Below, one piece after another: positions 1 through 7,199 of a stretch of 64,000 bases of DNA (position 1 is its first letter; each line of letters starts with the position of its first letter). The notes under the pieces were generated by a model. It had not been told where the DNA came from and made no database searches. It saw only the letters and a program-made list of their open reading frames with translations. Source of the stretch: RUG11690 sp045616665. GTDB taxonomy: Bacteria; Bacteroidota; Bacteroidia; Bacteroidales; WCHB1-69. The stretch covers positions 10,153 through 74,152 of the forward strand of contig JAZLHE010000114.1 in NCBI GenBank assembly GCA_045616665.1, in the 5' to 3' direction. The translations under genes and the position numbers were made by a program.

Positions 1-132
1 CGCAAATTGAGTTGAAATGACAGGCATTGTTTCCAAAATGGCAGAAGCATAGCGCAACTTCTCGCGTGTGCGCTCGTTGGACTCGGACTCAAATTCCAGA
101 TATTCAACAGAATATATCAATTTTCTCGCCAT
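1..132 (-). CDS. RelE/HigB-like toxin, 5' end only (cut by window edge)
   Basis: Reading leftwards from an ATG at 132, 44 codons stay open to the window edge. The peptide starts MARKLIYSVEYLEFESES and continues with YASAILETMPVISTQFA, which resembles the first half of RelE/HigB-type mRNA interferases common in Bacteroidota. These begin with a short beta strand, then two helices, then a KKLEG-like turn that would lie just outside the window. A -7 box on the same strand at 157-164 supports the start. The catalytic C-terminal half and any antitoxin partner are not visible, so the family call rests on the N-terminal pattern alone. Confidence 0.5.
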   Translation of the reverse strand, partial: MARKLIYSVEYLEFESESNERTREKLRYASAILETMPVISTQFA

Positions 133-156
133 ATTTTTTCCGTTAGATTCAATATG

Positions 157-164
157 CAAATGTA
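157..164 (-). promoter_or_regulatory. -7 promoter box of the toxin-like gene
   Basis: The complement reads TACATTTG followed by C, a perfect match to the Bacteroidota TAnnTTTG box. It lies 25 bases before the ATG at 132. No clear -33 TTG is seen. Confidence 0.5.
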
Positions 165-200
165 ACGAATTTGTTTCATTATTATTGCACCCTGTGAGAT

Positions 201-230
201 TTTTTTGGAGGATTAAAATCCTCCAAAAAA
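201..230. terminator. Perfect hairpin with A and T tracts, bidirectional terminator candidate
   Basis: A perfect 13-bp stem (TTTTTTGGAGGAT / ATCCTCCAAAAAA) with a 4-base loop occupies 201-230. Because it has a T run on both strands it could stop transcription from either side. It sits between two outward-facing promoters (157-164 minus, 266-273 plus), where neither needs a terminator. It may therefore be left over from a lost gene. Confidence 0.5.
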
Positions 231-352
231 ATTCAATAAAAACGCTACACGTTAAAAAAAAGTTGTACTTTTGCACCCGATATGACCTTCCACGCTTCCC
301 ATTCGAACAGCGCACCAGGAAGGTCTTCGAGTTTTATGGAATAAAATATGTT

Positions 353-976
353 ATGCAATATTCAAAGCGACCTCTTGACGTTGGTGAGCAAATAGCAAGA
401 TTAGAAAAACGAGGACTGCTTTTTACCGACAAGGAATTGGCAGAGCAGTTCTTGAATAACATCAGCTATTATCGGCTTCGTGCATATACATTCCCTTTTC
501 AGAACAATGTTGACGAATCGGCTGACCATTCATTTCTACGCAACGACATAGACTTCATGGATATTATCGACCTGTATGTTTTCGACCGTCGTTTGAGATC
601 CCTAATATTCAACGAGCTGGAAAAAATTGAGGTTGCGGTACGCACCAAACTTTCCCTCGTATATTCCACCACGCTCTCAGATGCTTTTTGGTACCAGAAC
701 CCTAACAATTTCGATTCGCGGGAAATGTTTGAATTTCTAAAAAATGATATTGATGGAGATGTCAATAGAAGTAATGAGGATTTCATCAAACATTACCATA
801 AAAAATACGACACTCCTCCTGTCCCGCCCTCATAGATGACCTTGGAAGTGATTTCATTTGGTGTATTGAGTCGAATGTACAAGCAGTTGGCAAAAACCAA
901 TGAAAAAAGGGCGATTGCTCATTCGTTTGGAATTGGCAATGAGAATGTTTTCTTCTGTATATTGCCTATGCTTTAG
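353..976 (+). pseudogene. Abi_2 (AbiD/AbiF-like) abortive infection gene broken by an amber codon
   Basis: The intact part (353-832, starting MQYSKRPLDVGEQIARL) carries the Abi_2 pattern: NNISYYRLRAYTFPF near residue 40 and DLYVFDRRLRSLIFNELEKIEVAVRTKL near residue 75. These proteins abort phage infection and belong to a HEPN-related group. At 833-835 a TAG stands where family members usually have Trp (PPVPPSW). The same frame then continues with typical sequence (MTLEVISFGVLSRMYKQL, then KRAIAHSFG) until TAG at 974-976, after which the conserved His-containing C-terminus is gone. A -7 box TACTTTTG at 266-273 fits the start at 353. Loss of the C-terminus argues for decay rather than simple readthrough. 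Confidence 0.75.
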
Positions 977-1118
977 AAAGGAAACGCCTTGTAACTGCCT
1001 ATGTTTTCAAAAATATTTTTATGTTATAATATTTATTATCAATAGGATATGGTTGTAAATTTGTGTGTGTGATTTTTGACGGTAATATTTTGTATTTTTG
1101 CTGCAAAATTATTAGAAT

Positions 1119-2480
1119 ATGTATCGTCGAGAGTTGTTGTCACAATTGAGAGAATGGAAAGAAAAAAAGCATCGCAAACCTCTTGTGGTCCGAGGAGCGC
1201 GTCAAGTGGGTAAAACTACTCTGATTAAACAGTTTGGAGAAGATTTCGATCATTTCATATACCTGAACCTCGAACGAGGAGATGCTATGATGTTTGAACA
1301 GTTCTCTGATGTCAATGAGTTATGGCAATTCTTGAGTTTGAAACACCACATCTCGAAAGTCCCCAAGGGAAATGTATTGCTATTCATTGATGAGATTCAG
1401 GAAAGTCTTTCGGCTGTGTCCATGCTGCGCTATTTCTACGAAGAACTTCCTTGGTTGTATGTGGTGGCGGCGGGTAGCCGTTTGCAAAGTCTTCTTAAAG
1501 AACGTGTCTCTTTTCCTGTGGGACGAGTTGAGTATATGGATCTGCGGCCATTTTCGTTTCTGGAATACCTTGAAGCTTCAGATGATGCGCCCTGGTCTGA
1601 AATGATTCGAAATGTTTCTGTTCCAGAAACATTCCATTTGGAGATGCTTCGAGCTTTTAACACCTATGCACTTGTGGGCGGAATGCCCGAAGTCGTCAGC
1701 ACCTATATGGAGACTCACGACTTACAGAAACTCTCATCCATATATAGGTCTTTGCTCAAGGGCTATAATGAAGATGCCGAGAAATTTGCCAAATCCGAAA
1801 TCCAAGTTCGCATACTTCGTCATCTGCTTTCCTCTTGTTGGGGGGCAGCGGCAGAAACCGTCACATTTGAAAAGTTCGGCAACAGCAGCTACACCTCACA
1901 GCAGGTTCACGATGGTCTCGACCTCCTGCAACGCGCCTACTTGCTCGCACTTGACTATCCTGTTATTTCTACGGCTATGCCACCGATGCCCGCATTTCGA
2001 CGCGCACCGAAACTCATTATGGTGGATAGCGGACTTGTCAACTTCTTTGCGGGCATTCAACTTGAATATCTTCAGAACAAAGATCTCAATGACACTTGGC
2101 GTGGTCGGGCTGCTGAACATATTGTCGCTCAAGAATTACGAATCGTGCTTGACCGTCATTATCAGGACAACCAATATTTTTGGATTCGCGATAAAAAAGG
2201 TTCCACCTCTGAAGTCGATTTCATATTCCCGTATCAATCCCATATTGTACCCATAGAAGTGAAGTCGGGCACTAACGCCCATTTGAGGTCTATTCACTCC
2301 TTTGTGTCAAATAGTGAGCAAGTTGTAACTGCTGTGCGTTTCTGGTCAGAGCCGTTCTCCATACACGACATTGCCACTCCACCACCCGAGAACAAGCCGT
2401 TCCGACTACTCAATGTCCCTTTCTACTATGCGGGGCAGATTGACCAAATATTGGACAAATATCGGCTCGCTTTACAATAA
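1119..2480 (+). CDS. AAA_14/DUF4143 family ATPase
   Basis: This 453-residue protein has a P-loop at residues 26-34 (GARQVGKTT) and a Walker B segment near residue 90 (LLFIDEIQ). A DUF4143 C-terminal half follows, with an EVDFI...IEVKSG pattern near residues 365-385 that resembles the PD-(D/E)XK fold. Length and order match the very common Bacteroidota ATPase group whose cellular role is unsettled; it is often found in accessory regions and multiplies within genomes. A -7 box TATTTTTG lies at 1093-1100, 18 bases before the ATG. It sits between a broken Abi_2 gene and a partly duplicated alaX leader, which suits a recombination-prone locus. Confidence 0.85.
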   Translation: MYRRELLSQLREWKEKKHRKPLVVRGARQVGKTTLIKQFGEDFDHFIYLNLERGDAMMFEQFSDVNELWQFLSLKHHISKVPKGNVLLFIDEIQESLSAVSMLRYFYEELPWLYVVAAGSRLQSLLKERVSFPVGRVEYMDLRPFSFLEYLEASDDAPWSEMIRNVSVPETFHLEMLRAFNTYALVGGMPEVVSTYMETHDLQKLSSIYRSLLKGYNEDAEKFAKSEIQVRILRHLLSSCWGAAAETVTFEKFGNSSYTSQQVHDGLDLLQRAYLLALDYPVISTAMPPMPAFRRAPKLIMVDSGLVNFFAGIQLEYLQNKDLNDTWRGRAAEHIVAQELRIVLDRHYQDNQYFWIRDKKGSTSEVDFIFPYQSHIVPIEVKSGTNAHLRSIHSFVSNSEQVVTAVRFWSEPFSIHDIATPPPENKPFRLLNVPFYYAGQIDQILDKYRLALQ

Positions 2481-2495
2481 AATACAAGAGATATT

Positions 2496-2561
2496 ATGAA
2501 GACAGAACCAACCCTTAACGCACACAACAAAGAAGAGTTCCCGCCCGCGCACAACACGATG
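2496..2561 (+). repeat. Duplicated 5' end of alaX (second copy 3402-3467)
   Basis: The first 21 codons here align without gaps to the first 21 codons of alaX at 3402. A core of over 20 bases is identical (it contains CTTAACGCACACAACAAAGA). Within the conserved part most differences fall at third codon positions (cca/ccc, gaa/gac, ttc/ttt, gcg/gca, cac/cat). Similarity ends exactly where AlaX has its HTTEH zinc motif and where the lipoprotein's own ATG begins. Confidence 0.8.
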
Positions 2562-3152
2562 GACACCTCCTTGATCAAGCGGTTTGTTTTGTTGTTCGGC
2601 ATAGTGCTCCTGTGTGGATGCAACTTTATTGGCTTTGCGGATAGCAATTCATACAGCGCGGGTGAGATTGGTGCGTCAGAATGTTCGATAATGAATGATA
2701 CTTCAAACAGTCTGTTGGCGCAAGGACCAACCAGTAGGCTGCGCTTTAGTGATGGAACGACTGCCAATATAACAAATGAAATCCAAATTAAAGGGAAGGT
2801 GGATTCTATTGTGATACAGAACAAGACTTTCTACGCAGAGATAGGATATTGTGGCAAAGGATATAGAATATTGAGGGAAGAAAATTTGGCGTTCATTGAA
2901 GATCTTGCCATTCGTGAGAAATTTCGTTCCTATTTTGATGTTTCTGATGTTGGCGAATACTATGACATAGATCCTACGGCTATTGAACTGACACAGGATG
3001 GTTCCCAATTCTACATCACTTGTTGGGCACCCAATGCCTGTAAAATCAAACCCAACACGCGTGTTGAGTGCAAATCACATCTTTTTAATGTCTATACCGA
3101 CAATGGCCTGCGCCAAATGATTGTCATATATGATTTGCGAAGAAAATATTGA
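2496..3152 (+). CDS. Putative lipoprotein with an alaX-derived N-terminal tail
   Basis: The frame opens at 2496 and encodes 218 residues. Residues 1-21 (MKTEPTLNAHNKEEFPPAHN) copy the start of AlaX encoded at 3402. An internal ATG at 2559 begins MDTSLIKRFVLLFGIVLLCGC, a normal lipoprotein signal with an LCGC lipobox, so translation from 2559 gives a conventional 197-residue lipoprotein. The longer form would have an unusually long N-region. The remainder (IQIKGKVDSIVIQNKTFYAEIGYCGKGY) matches no family I recognise. No terminator or promoter separates it from the ATPase gene ending 16 bases upstream, so the two may be co-transcribed. Confidence 0.6.
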   Translation: MKTEPTLNAHNKEEFPPAHNTMDTSLIKRFVLLFGIVLLCGCNFIGFADSNSYSAGEIGASECSIMNDTSNSLLAQGPTSRLRFSDGTTANITNEIQIKGKVDSIVIQNKTFYAEIGYCGKGYRILREENLAFIEDLAIREKFRSYFDVSDVGEYYDIDPTAIELTQDGSQFYITCWAPNACKIKPNTRVECKSHLFNVYTDNGLRQMIVIYDLRRKY

Positions 3153-3292
3153 TGGCCGAAAAAATCCTACTCATCATTCTTTTGATTGATAAATACATTT
3201 GCTCAGTGAGAGGGTGTTAGATTTTAACTGAAAAACATAAGTGTTTGGACTGAAATTTTTATAAATTTGCCGTTCGTTAAAAATAGCATATT

Positions 3293-3331
3293 ATGCCTGA
3301 AATTACACGCTTTTACGGTCTTTTGAAATGA
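3293..3331 (+). pseudogene. Remnant of a DUF4160 gene start, with promoter box
   Basis: Twelve codons MPEITRFYGLLK followed by TGA match the usual opening of DUF4160 proteins (MPxIxxFYGI), which form toxin-antitoxin-like pairs with DUF2442. Nothing of the remainder can be found downstream. A -7 box TAAATTTG at 3262-3269 lies 23 bases upstream and probably now drives alaX at 3402, with a leader of about 125 bases. The short length limits certainty. Confidence 0.4.
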
Positions 3332-3401
3332 TAGATGGAGAATGGAGTCTTCTTCTATGGCTGTTGAACCTCAGGTAGTATATAATGAAAAATGCTCAAA
3401 T

Positions 3402-3869
3402 ATGAACGAACAACCCACCCTTAACGCACACAACAAAGACGAGTTTCCGCCCGCACATACCACGGAACATTTATTGAATCAGACGATGGTCCGCATGTTC
3501 GGCTGCGAGCGCAGCAGGAATATGCACATCGAACGCAAGAAGAGCAAAATCAACTTCCTGCTCGATAAACCGCTGACCCCCGAGGAGGTGGCAGCCGTGG
3601 AGACCAAAATCAACGAGCTCATCGCCGCCGACCTGCCCGTGACGTTTGAGTTCGTCACCCGCGACAACATTCCCGATGGCGTCAAACTCGATAAGCTGCC
3701 CGAAGATGCCTCCGAGACCCTGCGCCTCGTGCGCATCGGCGACTACGACGTGTGCCCCTGCATCGGTACGCACGTGAAGTCAACCAAGGAAATCGGCAAT
3801 TTCCGTATTACCAGCACCAGTTTCAATGAGGGTGGCTTCCGCATCGTGTATAAGGTGGCTGAATCGTAA
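3402..3869 (+). CDS. AlaX-type alanyl-tRNA editing protein
   Basis: Stand-alone AlaX proteins hydrolyse mischarged Ser- or Gly-tRNA(Ala) in trans. The 155-residue product from ATG 3402 has the first zinc motif as HTTEH near residue 19 and the second as CPCIGTHV near residue 118, then the usual TKEIGNFRI and GGFRIVYKV. Together these supply the His/His/Cys/His zinc ligands of the editing domain. An upstream in-frame ATG at 3342 would add 20 residues unlike the family, so 3402 is preferred. The gene is visibly G+C-richer than its neighbours, especially at third positions, hinting at transfer. Its first 21 codons are duplicated at 2496. Confidence 0.8.
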   Translation: MNEQPTLNAHNKDEFPPAHTTEHLLNQTMVRMFGCERSRNMHIERKKSKINFLLDKPLTPEEVAAVETKINELIAADLPVTFEFVTRDNIPDGVKLDKLPEDASETLRLVRIGDYDVCPCIGTHVKSTKEIGNFRITSTSFNEGGFRIVYKVAES

Positions 3870-3893
3870 AATAATTTTGGACGAAAAATATCG

Positions 3894-4253
3894 TTATTTC
3901 CCATCCGCAGTCTTACGTTGTCTTTTTCTCTTCGATTTTAGGTAGCGCGCCCTGATGCCGCGCCTCAAACTCATCATAAAATCTTTTTTGTTTTGTCCTA
4001 TATAGTAATAGTACAAAAATAAATCAGTACTGACTATCAATAAGTTAAAAAGATATAGATAGGTAACGGCATCGTAGTCGTTGAGAATTTTGTGTATGAT
4101 GCCGAATATGTAGCCGATGATGATAATCATCATAAACAGCGGGCTTTTTCCAATGACGATTTTGGTTCTGATTGACTTAATGATAGATACTGGCCAGCTG
4201 CAGGCAAAGCAGAGCAACATAACAATTTCCCAAATGCTGATAGCGTTATTCAT
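3894..4253 (-). CDS. Small PQ-loop/SWEET-like membrane protein
   Basis: The 119-residue product has three hydrophobic segments: residues 5-25, 38-57 and 62-86. The sequence SWPVSIIKSIRTKIVIGKSPLF has the spacing of a PQ-loop repeat in which the Pro is followed by Val instead of Gln. A basic tail (KSKRKRQRKTADGK) ends the protein. Similar short proteins are widespread and uncharacterised in Bacteroidota. It is transcribed divergently from kamA; a -7 box lies at 4282-4289 on this strand. Confidence 0.65.
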   Translation of the reverse strand: MNNAISIWEIVMLLCFACSWPVSIIKSIRTKIVIGKSPLFMMIIIIGYIFGIIHKILNDYDAVTYLYLFNLLIVSTDLFLYYYYIGQNKKDFMMSLRRGIRARYLKSKRKRQRKTADGK

Positions 4254-4281
4254 AGAAGCTGATTTTTATTTTTTCGGCCGG

Positions 4282-4320
4282 CAAAAATACGAATTATTTC
4301 AAATAATTTTTGTATCTTTG
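4282..4320. promoter_or_regulatory. Divergent promoter pair between the PQ-loop gene and kamA
   Basis: On the minus strand TATTTTTG (complement of 4282-4289) faces the PQ-loop gene. On the plus strand TATCTTTG at 4313-4320, followed by CAC, faces kamA with a leader of roughly 50 bases. Neither has an obvious -33 TTG at the standard spacing. Confidence 0.6.
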
Positions 4321-4377
4321 CACGCTTATTAATGTATCAAAATAAACATAAAATATAAAACGCTTAAAATCAAAACT

Positions 4378-5622
4378 ATGGCAAGCAGACGTAAAGAATT
4401 GTTTCCCAATGTCACTGATGAACAGTGGAACGATTGGAAATGGCAGGTTAAAAACCGCATCGAGACTTTGGATGAATTGAAAAAGTATATTGAATTGACC
4501 CCGGAAGAGGAGGAAGGTGTTGCACAGTCGCTGAAAACCCTCCGTATGGCCATTACTCCGTATTATTTGAGTTTGATCGATCCTAACGATCGCCACTGCC
4601 CAATCCGTCGTCAGGCAATTCCAACTATTGCTGAAACACACCAGTCTCCTGCTGATTTGCTCGACCCGTTGCACGAAGACGAAGATTCTCCAGTTCCCGG
4701 CTTGACCCATCGTTACCCCGACAGAGTGCTCTTCCTCATCACCGATATGTGCTCAATGTATTGCCGTCACTGTACTCGTCGTAGATTCGCCGGCCAAAAC
4801 GACTGCGAATCTCCTTCAGAAAGAATTCAAAAAGCCATCGACTATATCGCTAAAACGCCACAAGTTCGCGACGTGCTTTTGTCAGGAGGAGATGCCTTGA
4901 TGGTGAGCGACAAAATGTTGGAATCTATCATCCAGCGCTTGCGTGCCATCCCTCACGTTGAAATCATTCGTCTGGGTTCTCGTACACCAGTCGTTTGCCC
5001 TCAGCGTATTACCGACGATTTGGTAAATATGTTGAAGAAATATCATCCGATTTGGCTGAATACCCACTTTAACCATCCTAATGAATTTACGGAAGAATCT
5101 GCGGCCGCGTGCGCCAAGTTGGCCAATGCCGGTATTCCTTTGGGCAACCAATCTGTGCTCTTGCGCGGCGTTAACGATTGCCCATACGTGATGAAGAAAC
5201 TGGTTCAAGGCTTGGTGAAAATGCGCGTGCGCCCTTACTATATTTATCAGTGCGATCTTTCTATGGGTCTGGAACATTTCCGTACGCCAGTTTCCAAGGG
5301 TATCGAAATTATCGAATTTTTGAGAGGACATACGTCAGGTTATGCCGTTCCTACTTTCGTGGTGGATGCTCCTGGTGGCGGCGGCAAGACTCCTGTAATG
5401 CCGAATTACGTCATCTCTCAAAGTCCTAAAAAGGTGATTCTGCGTAACTTCGAGGGCGTCATCACTACCTATACCGAACCACGCGAATATACAGAAGAAT
5501 GCCAATGCCCCGAATGTCAGGCTGAAAGACATAATGTGGGTGGCGTTGCCTCTTTGCTGGCCGGCAACCAGATGGCACTGGAACCACAAGACCTGGATCG
5601 TAAGAAAAGACATAGAAAATAG
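4378..5622 (+). CDS. kamA: L-lysine 2,3-aminomutase
   Basis: This radical-SAM enzyme converts L-lysine to L-beta-lysine, the first step of lysine fermentation. The 414-residue protein has the cluster motif C125-x3-C129-x2-C132 in MCSMYCRHCTRRR. The PLP-binding lysine is K337 within PGGGGKTPVMPNY, the same number as in the clostridial enzyme. The Cys-rich C-terminus (EECQCPECQAE) matches the zinc-binding tail. No other lysine-fermentation gene (kamD/E, kdd, kce, kal) lies next to it; the following gene is kdsD, starting 6 bases after the stop, so the two are probably co-transcribed. Confidence 0.95.
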   Translation: MASRRKELFPNVTDEQWNDWKWQVKNRIETLDELKKYIELTPEEEEGVAQSLKTLRMAITPYYLSLIDPNDRHCPIRRQAIPTIAETHQSPADLLDPLHEDEDSPVPGLTHRYPDRVLFLITDMCSMYCRHCTRRRFAGQNDCESPSERIQKAIDYIAKTPQVRDVLLSGGDALMVSDKMLESIIQRLRAIPHVEIIRLGSRTPVVCPQRITDDLVNMLKKYHPIWLNTHFNHPNEFTEESAAACAKLANAGIPLGNQSVLLRGVNDCPYVMKKLVQGLVKMRVRPYYIYQCDLSMGLEHFRTPVSKGIEIIEFLRGHTSGYAVPTFVVDAPGGGGKTPVMPNYVISQSPKKVILRNFEGVITTYTEPREYTEECQCPECQAERHNVGGVASLLAGNQMALEPQDLDRKKRHRK

Positions 5623-5628
5623 TTGAAA

Positions 5629-6591
5629 ATGGATAGGGAAATTATCGAGACGGCGAAAAAGGTGCTTCAAATGGAGTCGGATGCGCTGCTGAACCTTCAG
5701 CAGTACATCGATGACGACTTTGTACGCTGTCTCGAAGTAATCCTTAATTCAAAAGGACGGGTCGTCGTGACTGGAATTGGCAAAAGCGCCATCATCGCGC
5801 AGAAGATCGTGGCTACCTTGAATTCGACCGGCACGCCGGCGGTTTATATGCACGCGGCCGATGCCATCCACGGCGATTTGGGCATCATTCAGCACGATGA
5901 CGTGGTTATCTGTATTTCAAAAAGCGGTAATACACCCGAAATCTCAGTGCTGATTCCATTCTTGAAGCAGAGCGGAACACCTTTAATCGCATTGGTGGGA
6001 AATACGCAGTCGTTTTTGGCTTCTGAAGCCGATTACGTGCTGAATTGCTCCGTGGACAAGGAGGCCTGCCCCAATAATTTGGCACCAACCTGCAGTTCGA
6101 CCGCACAATTGGCATTGGGCGATGCCCTTGCCAGTTGCCTGATAGAGTTGCGTGGCTTTACTTCCAATGATTTTGCACGCTTCCATCCCGGTGGAATCCT
6201 GGGGAAACGCCTGTATCTAAAAGTGGCGGATTTGTATAAGTACAACGATATCCCGTCAGTTTCTCCCGAAGCGGAAATGCCCCGCGTAATCTTGGAGATT
6301 TCCGGTAAGTGCTTGGGTGTTACGGCTGTAACAGAAAATAATAAGGTGATTGGTGCCATTACCGATGGCGACTTGCGGCGTATGCTGGAAAAAAATCCAG
6401 ATTATGCTCACCTGACAGCCCAAGACGTGATGACTCCCCATCCTAAAACCATCAGCGTAAACGCATTGGCATTGGATGCACTAAACTTGATGAAACAGAA
6501 AAATATTACAAATCTGTTTGTGGTGAATGACCAGGACGAATATCTTGGCGTTATCCATATCCACGATTTGATTAGAGAAGGTATCTTTTAA
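5629..6591 (+). CDS. kdsD: D-arabinose-5-phosphate isomerase (KpsF/GutQ family)
   Basis: The enzyme converts ribulose-5-phosphate to arabinose-5-phosphate, the first step of Kdo synthesis for lipopolysaccharide. The 321-residue product from ATG 5629 has an N-terminal SIS domain (GRVVVTGIGKSAIIAQKI near residue 42, SKSGNTPE near 96) and two C-terminal CBS repeats (about residues 200-320). The HPGGILGKRL signature lies near residue 190. A TTG directly after the kamA stop would add two residues and is less likely than the ATG. A gap of 16 bases separates it from atpH. Confidence 0.92.
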   Translation: MDREIIETAKKVLQMESDALLNLQQYIDDDFVRCLEVILNSKGRVVVTGIGKSAIIAQKIVATLNSTGTPAVYMHAADAIHGDLGIIQHDDVVICISKSGNTPEISVLIPFLKQSGTPLIALVGNTQSFLASEADYVLNCSVDKEACPNNLAPTCSSTAQLALGDALASCLIELRGFTSNDFARFHPGGILGKRLYLKVADLYKYNDIPSVSPEAEMPRVILEISGKCLGVTAVTENNKVIGAITDGDLRRMLEKNPDYAHLTAQDVMTPHPKTISVNALALDALNLMKQKNITNLFVVNDQDEYLGVIHIHDLIREGIF

Positions 6592-6607
6592 AGTTATATA
6601 TATATTT

Positions 6608-7165
6608 ATGAATAGTTCAAAATTAGCGACCAGATATGCCAAAGCACTTTTTGAATTCGCCAAGGAAAAGGATCAAATTCAAAAAGTGAAAGAAGATATG
6701 GTTTTGGTTAAATCGGTTTTGAAGGAAAATTATGAATTGAAGTTGGTCATAGAAAGTCCTATCGTCTTTCCGGATAAGAAAAATGCCATTTTTGCGGGTG
6801 TGTTTGCCGATAAACTGAGCGATACGACTTTCGGTTTCCTTTCCTTGACCATTAAAAAGAAAAGAGAACCCGCCTTGATTACGATTTGCGACGAATATGT
6901 GCGCTTATACAATAAGCATAATAATATTCAAGTCGCTTTTGTCACGACCGTTCAGCCGCTTTCTCCCGCTTTGGCCGATGCGATAAAGAAATTGTTGGAA
7001 GAAGAAACCCAGTCAACGATTGAACTCCAGCAGATTTTGGACGATAAAATTATCGGTGGACTGAAAATTCAGATTGAGGACACGCTTTTCGATGCCAGCA
7101 TTTTGTCTAGAGTCAATAAATTGCGGGATGAATTCTCACATAATGTTTATCAGGCCGCATTCTAG
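6608..7165 (+). CDS. atpH: F1Fo ATP synthase delta subunit
   Basis: The delta subunit links the F1 head to the peripheral stalk. The 185-residue product opens with SSKLATRYAKALFEFAKE, typical of delta/OSCP. It ends with the conserved IIGGLKIQIEDTLFDASI and a short tail. The gene is the first of atpH-atpA-atpG. Unusually, no Fo genes (atpB, atpE, atpF) precede it; kdsD lies 16 bases upstream. Confidence 0.93.
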   Translation: MNSSKLATRYAKALFEFAKEKDQIQKVKEDMVLVKSVLKENYELKLVIESPIVFPDKKNAIFAGVFADKLSDTTFGFLSLTIKKKREPALITICDEYVRLYNKHNNIQVAFVTTVQPLSPALADAIKKLLEEETQSTIELQQILDDKIIGGLKIQIEDTLFDASILSRVNKLRDEFSHNVYQAAF

Positions 7166-7199
7166 TAGATATTTAAAGTAATAACAAAAATACAGTACA

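Noticed and set aside
1612..2256. 214-codon frame inside the DUF4143 ATPase gene
   Set aside because: Alternative frame of a gene with clear Walker motifs; composition is not protein-like.
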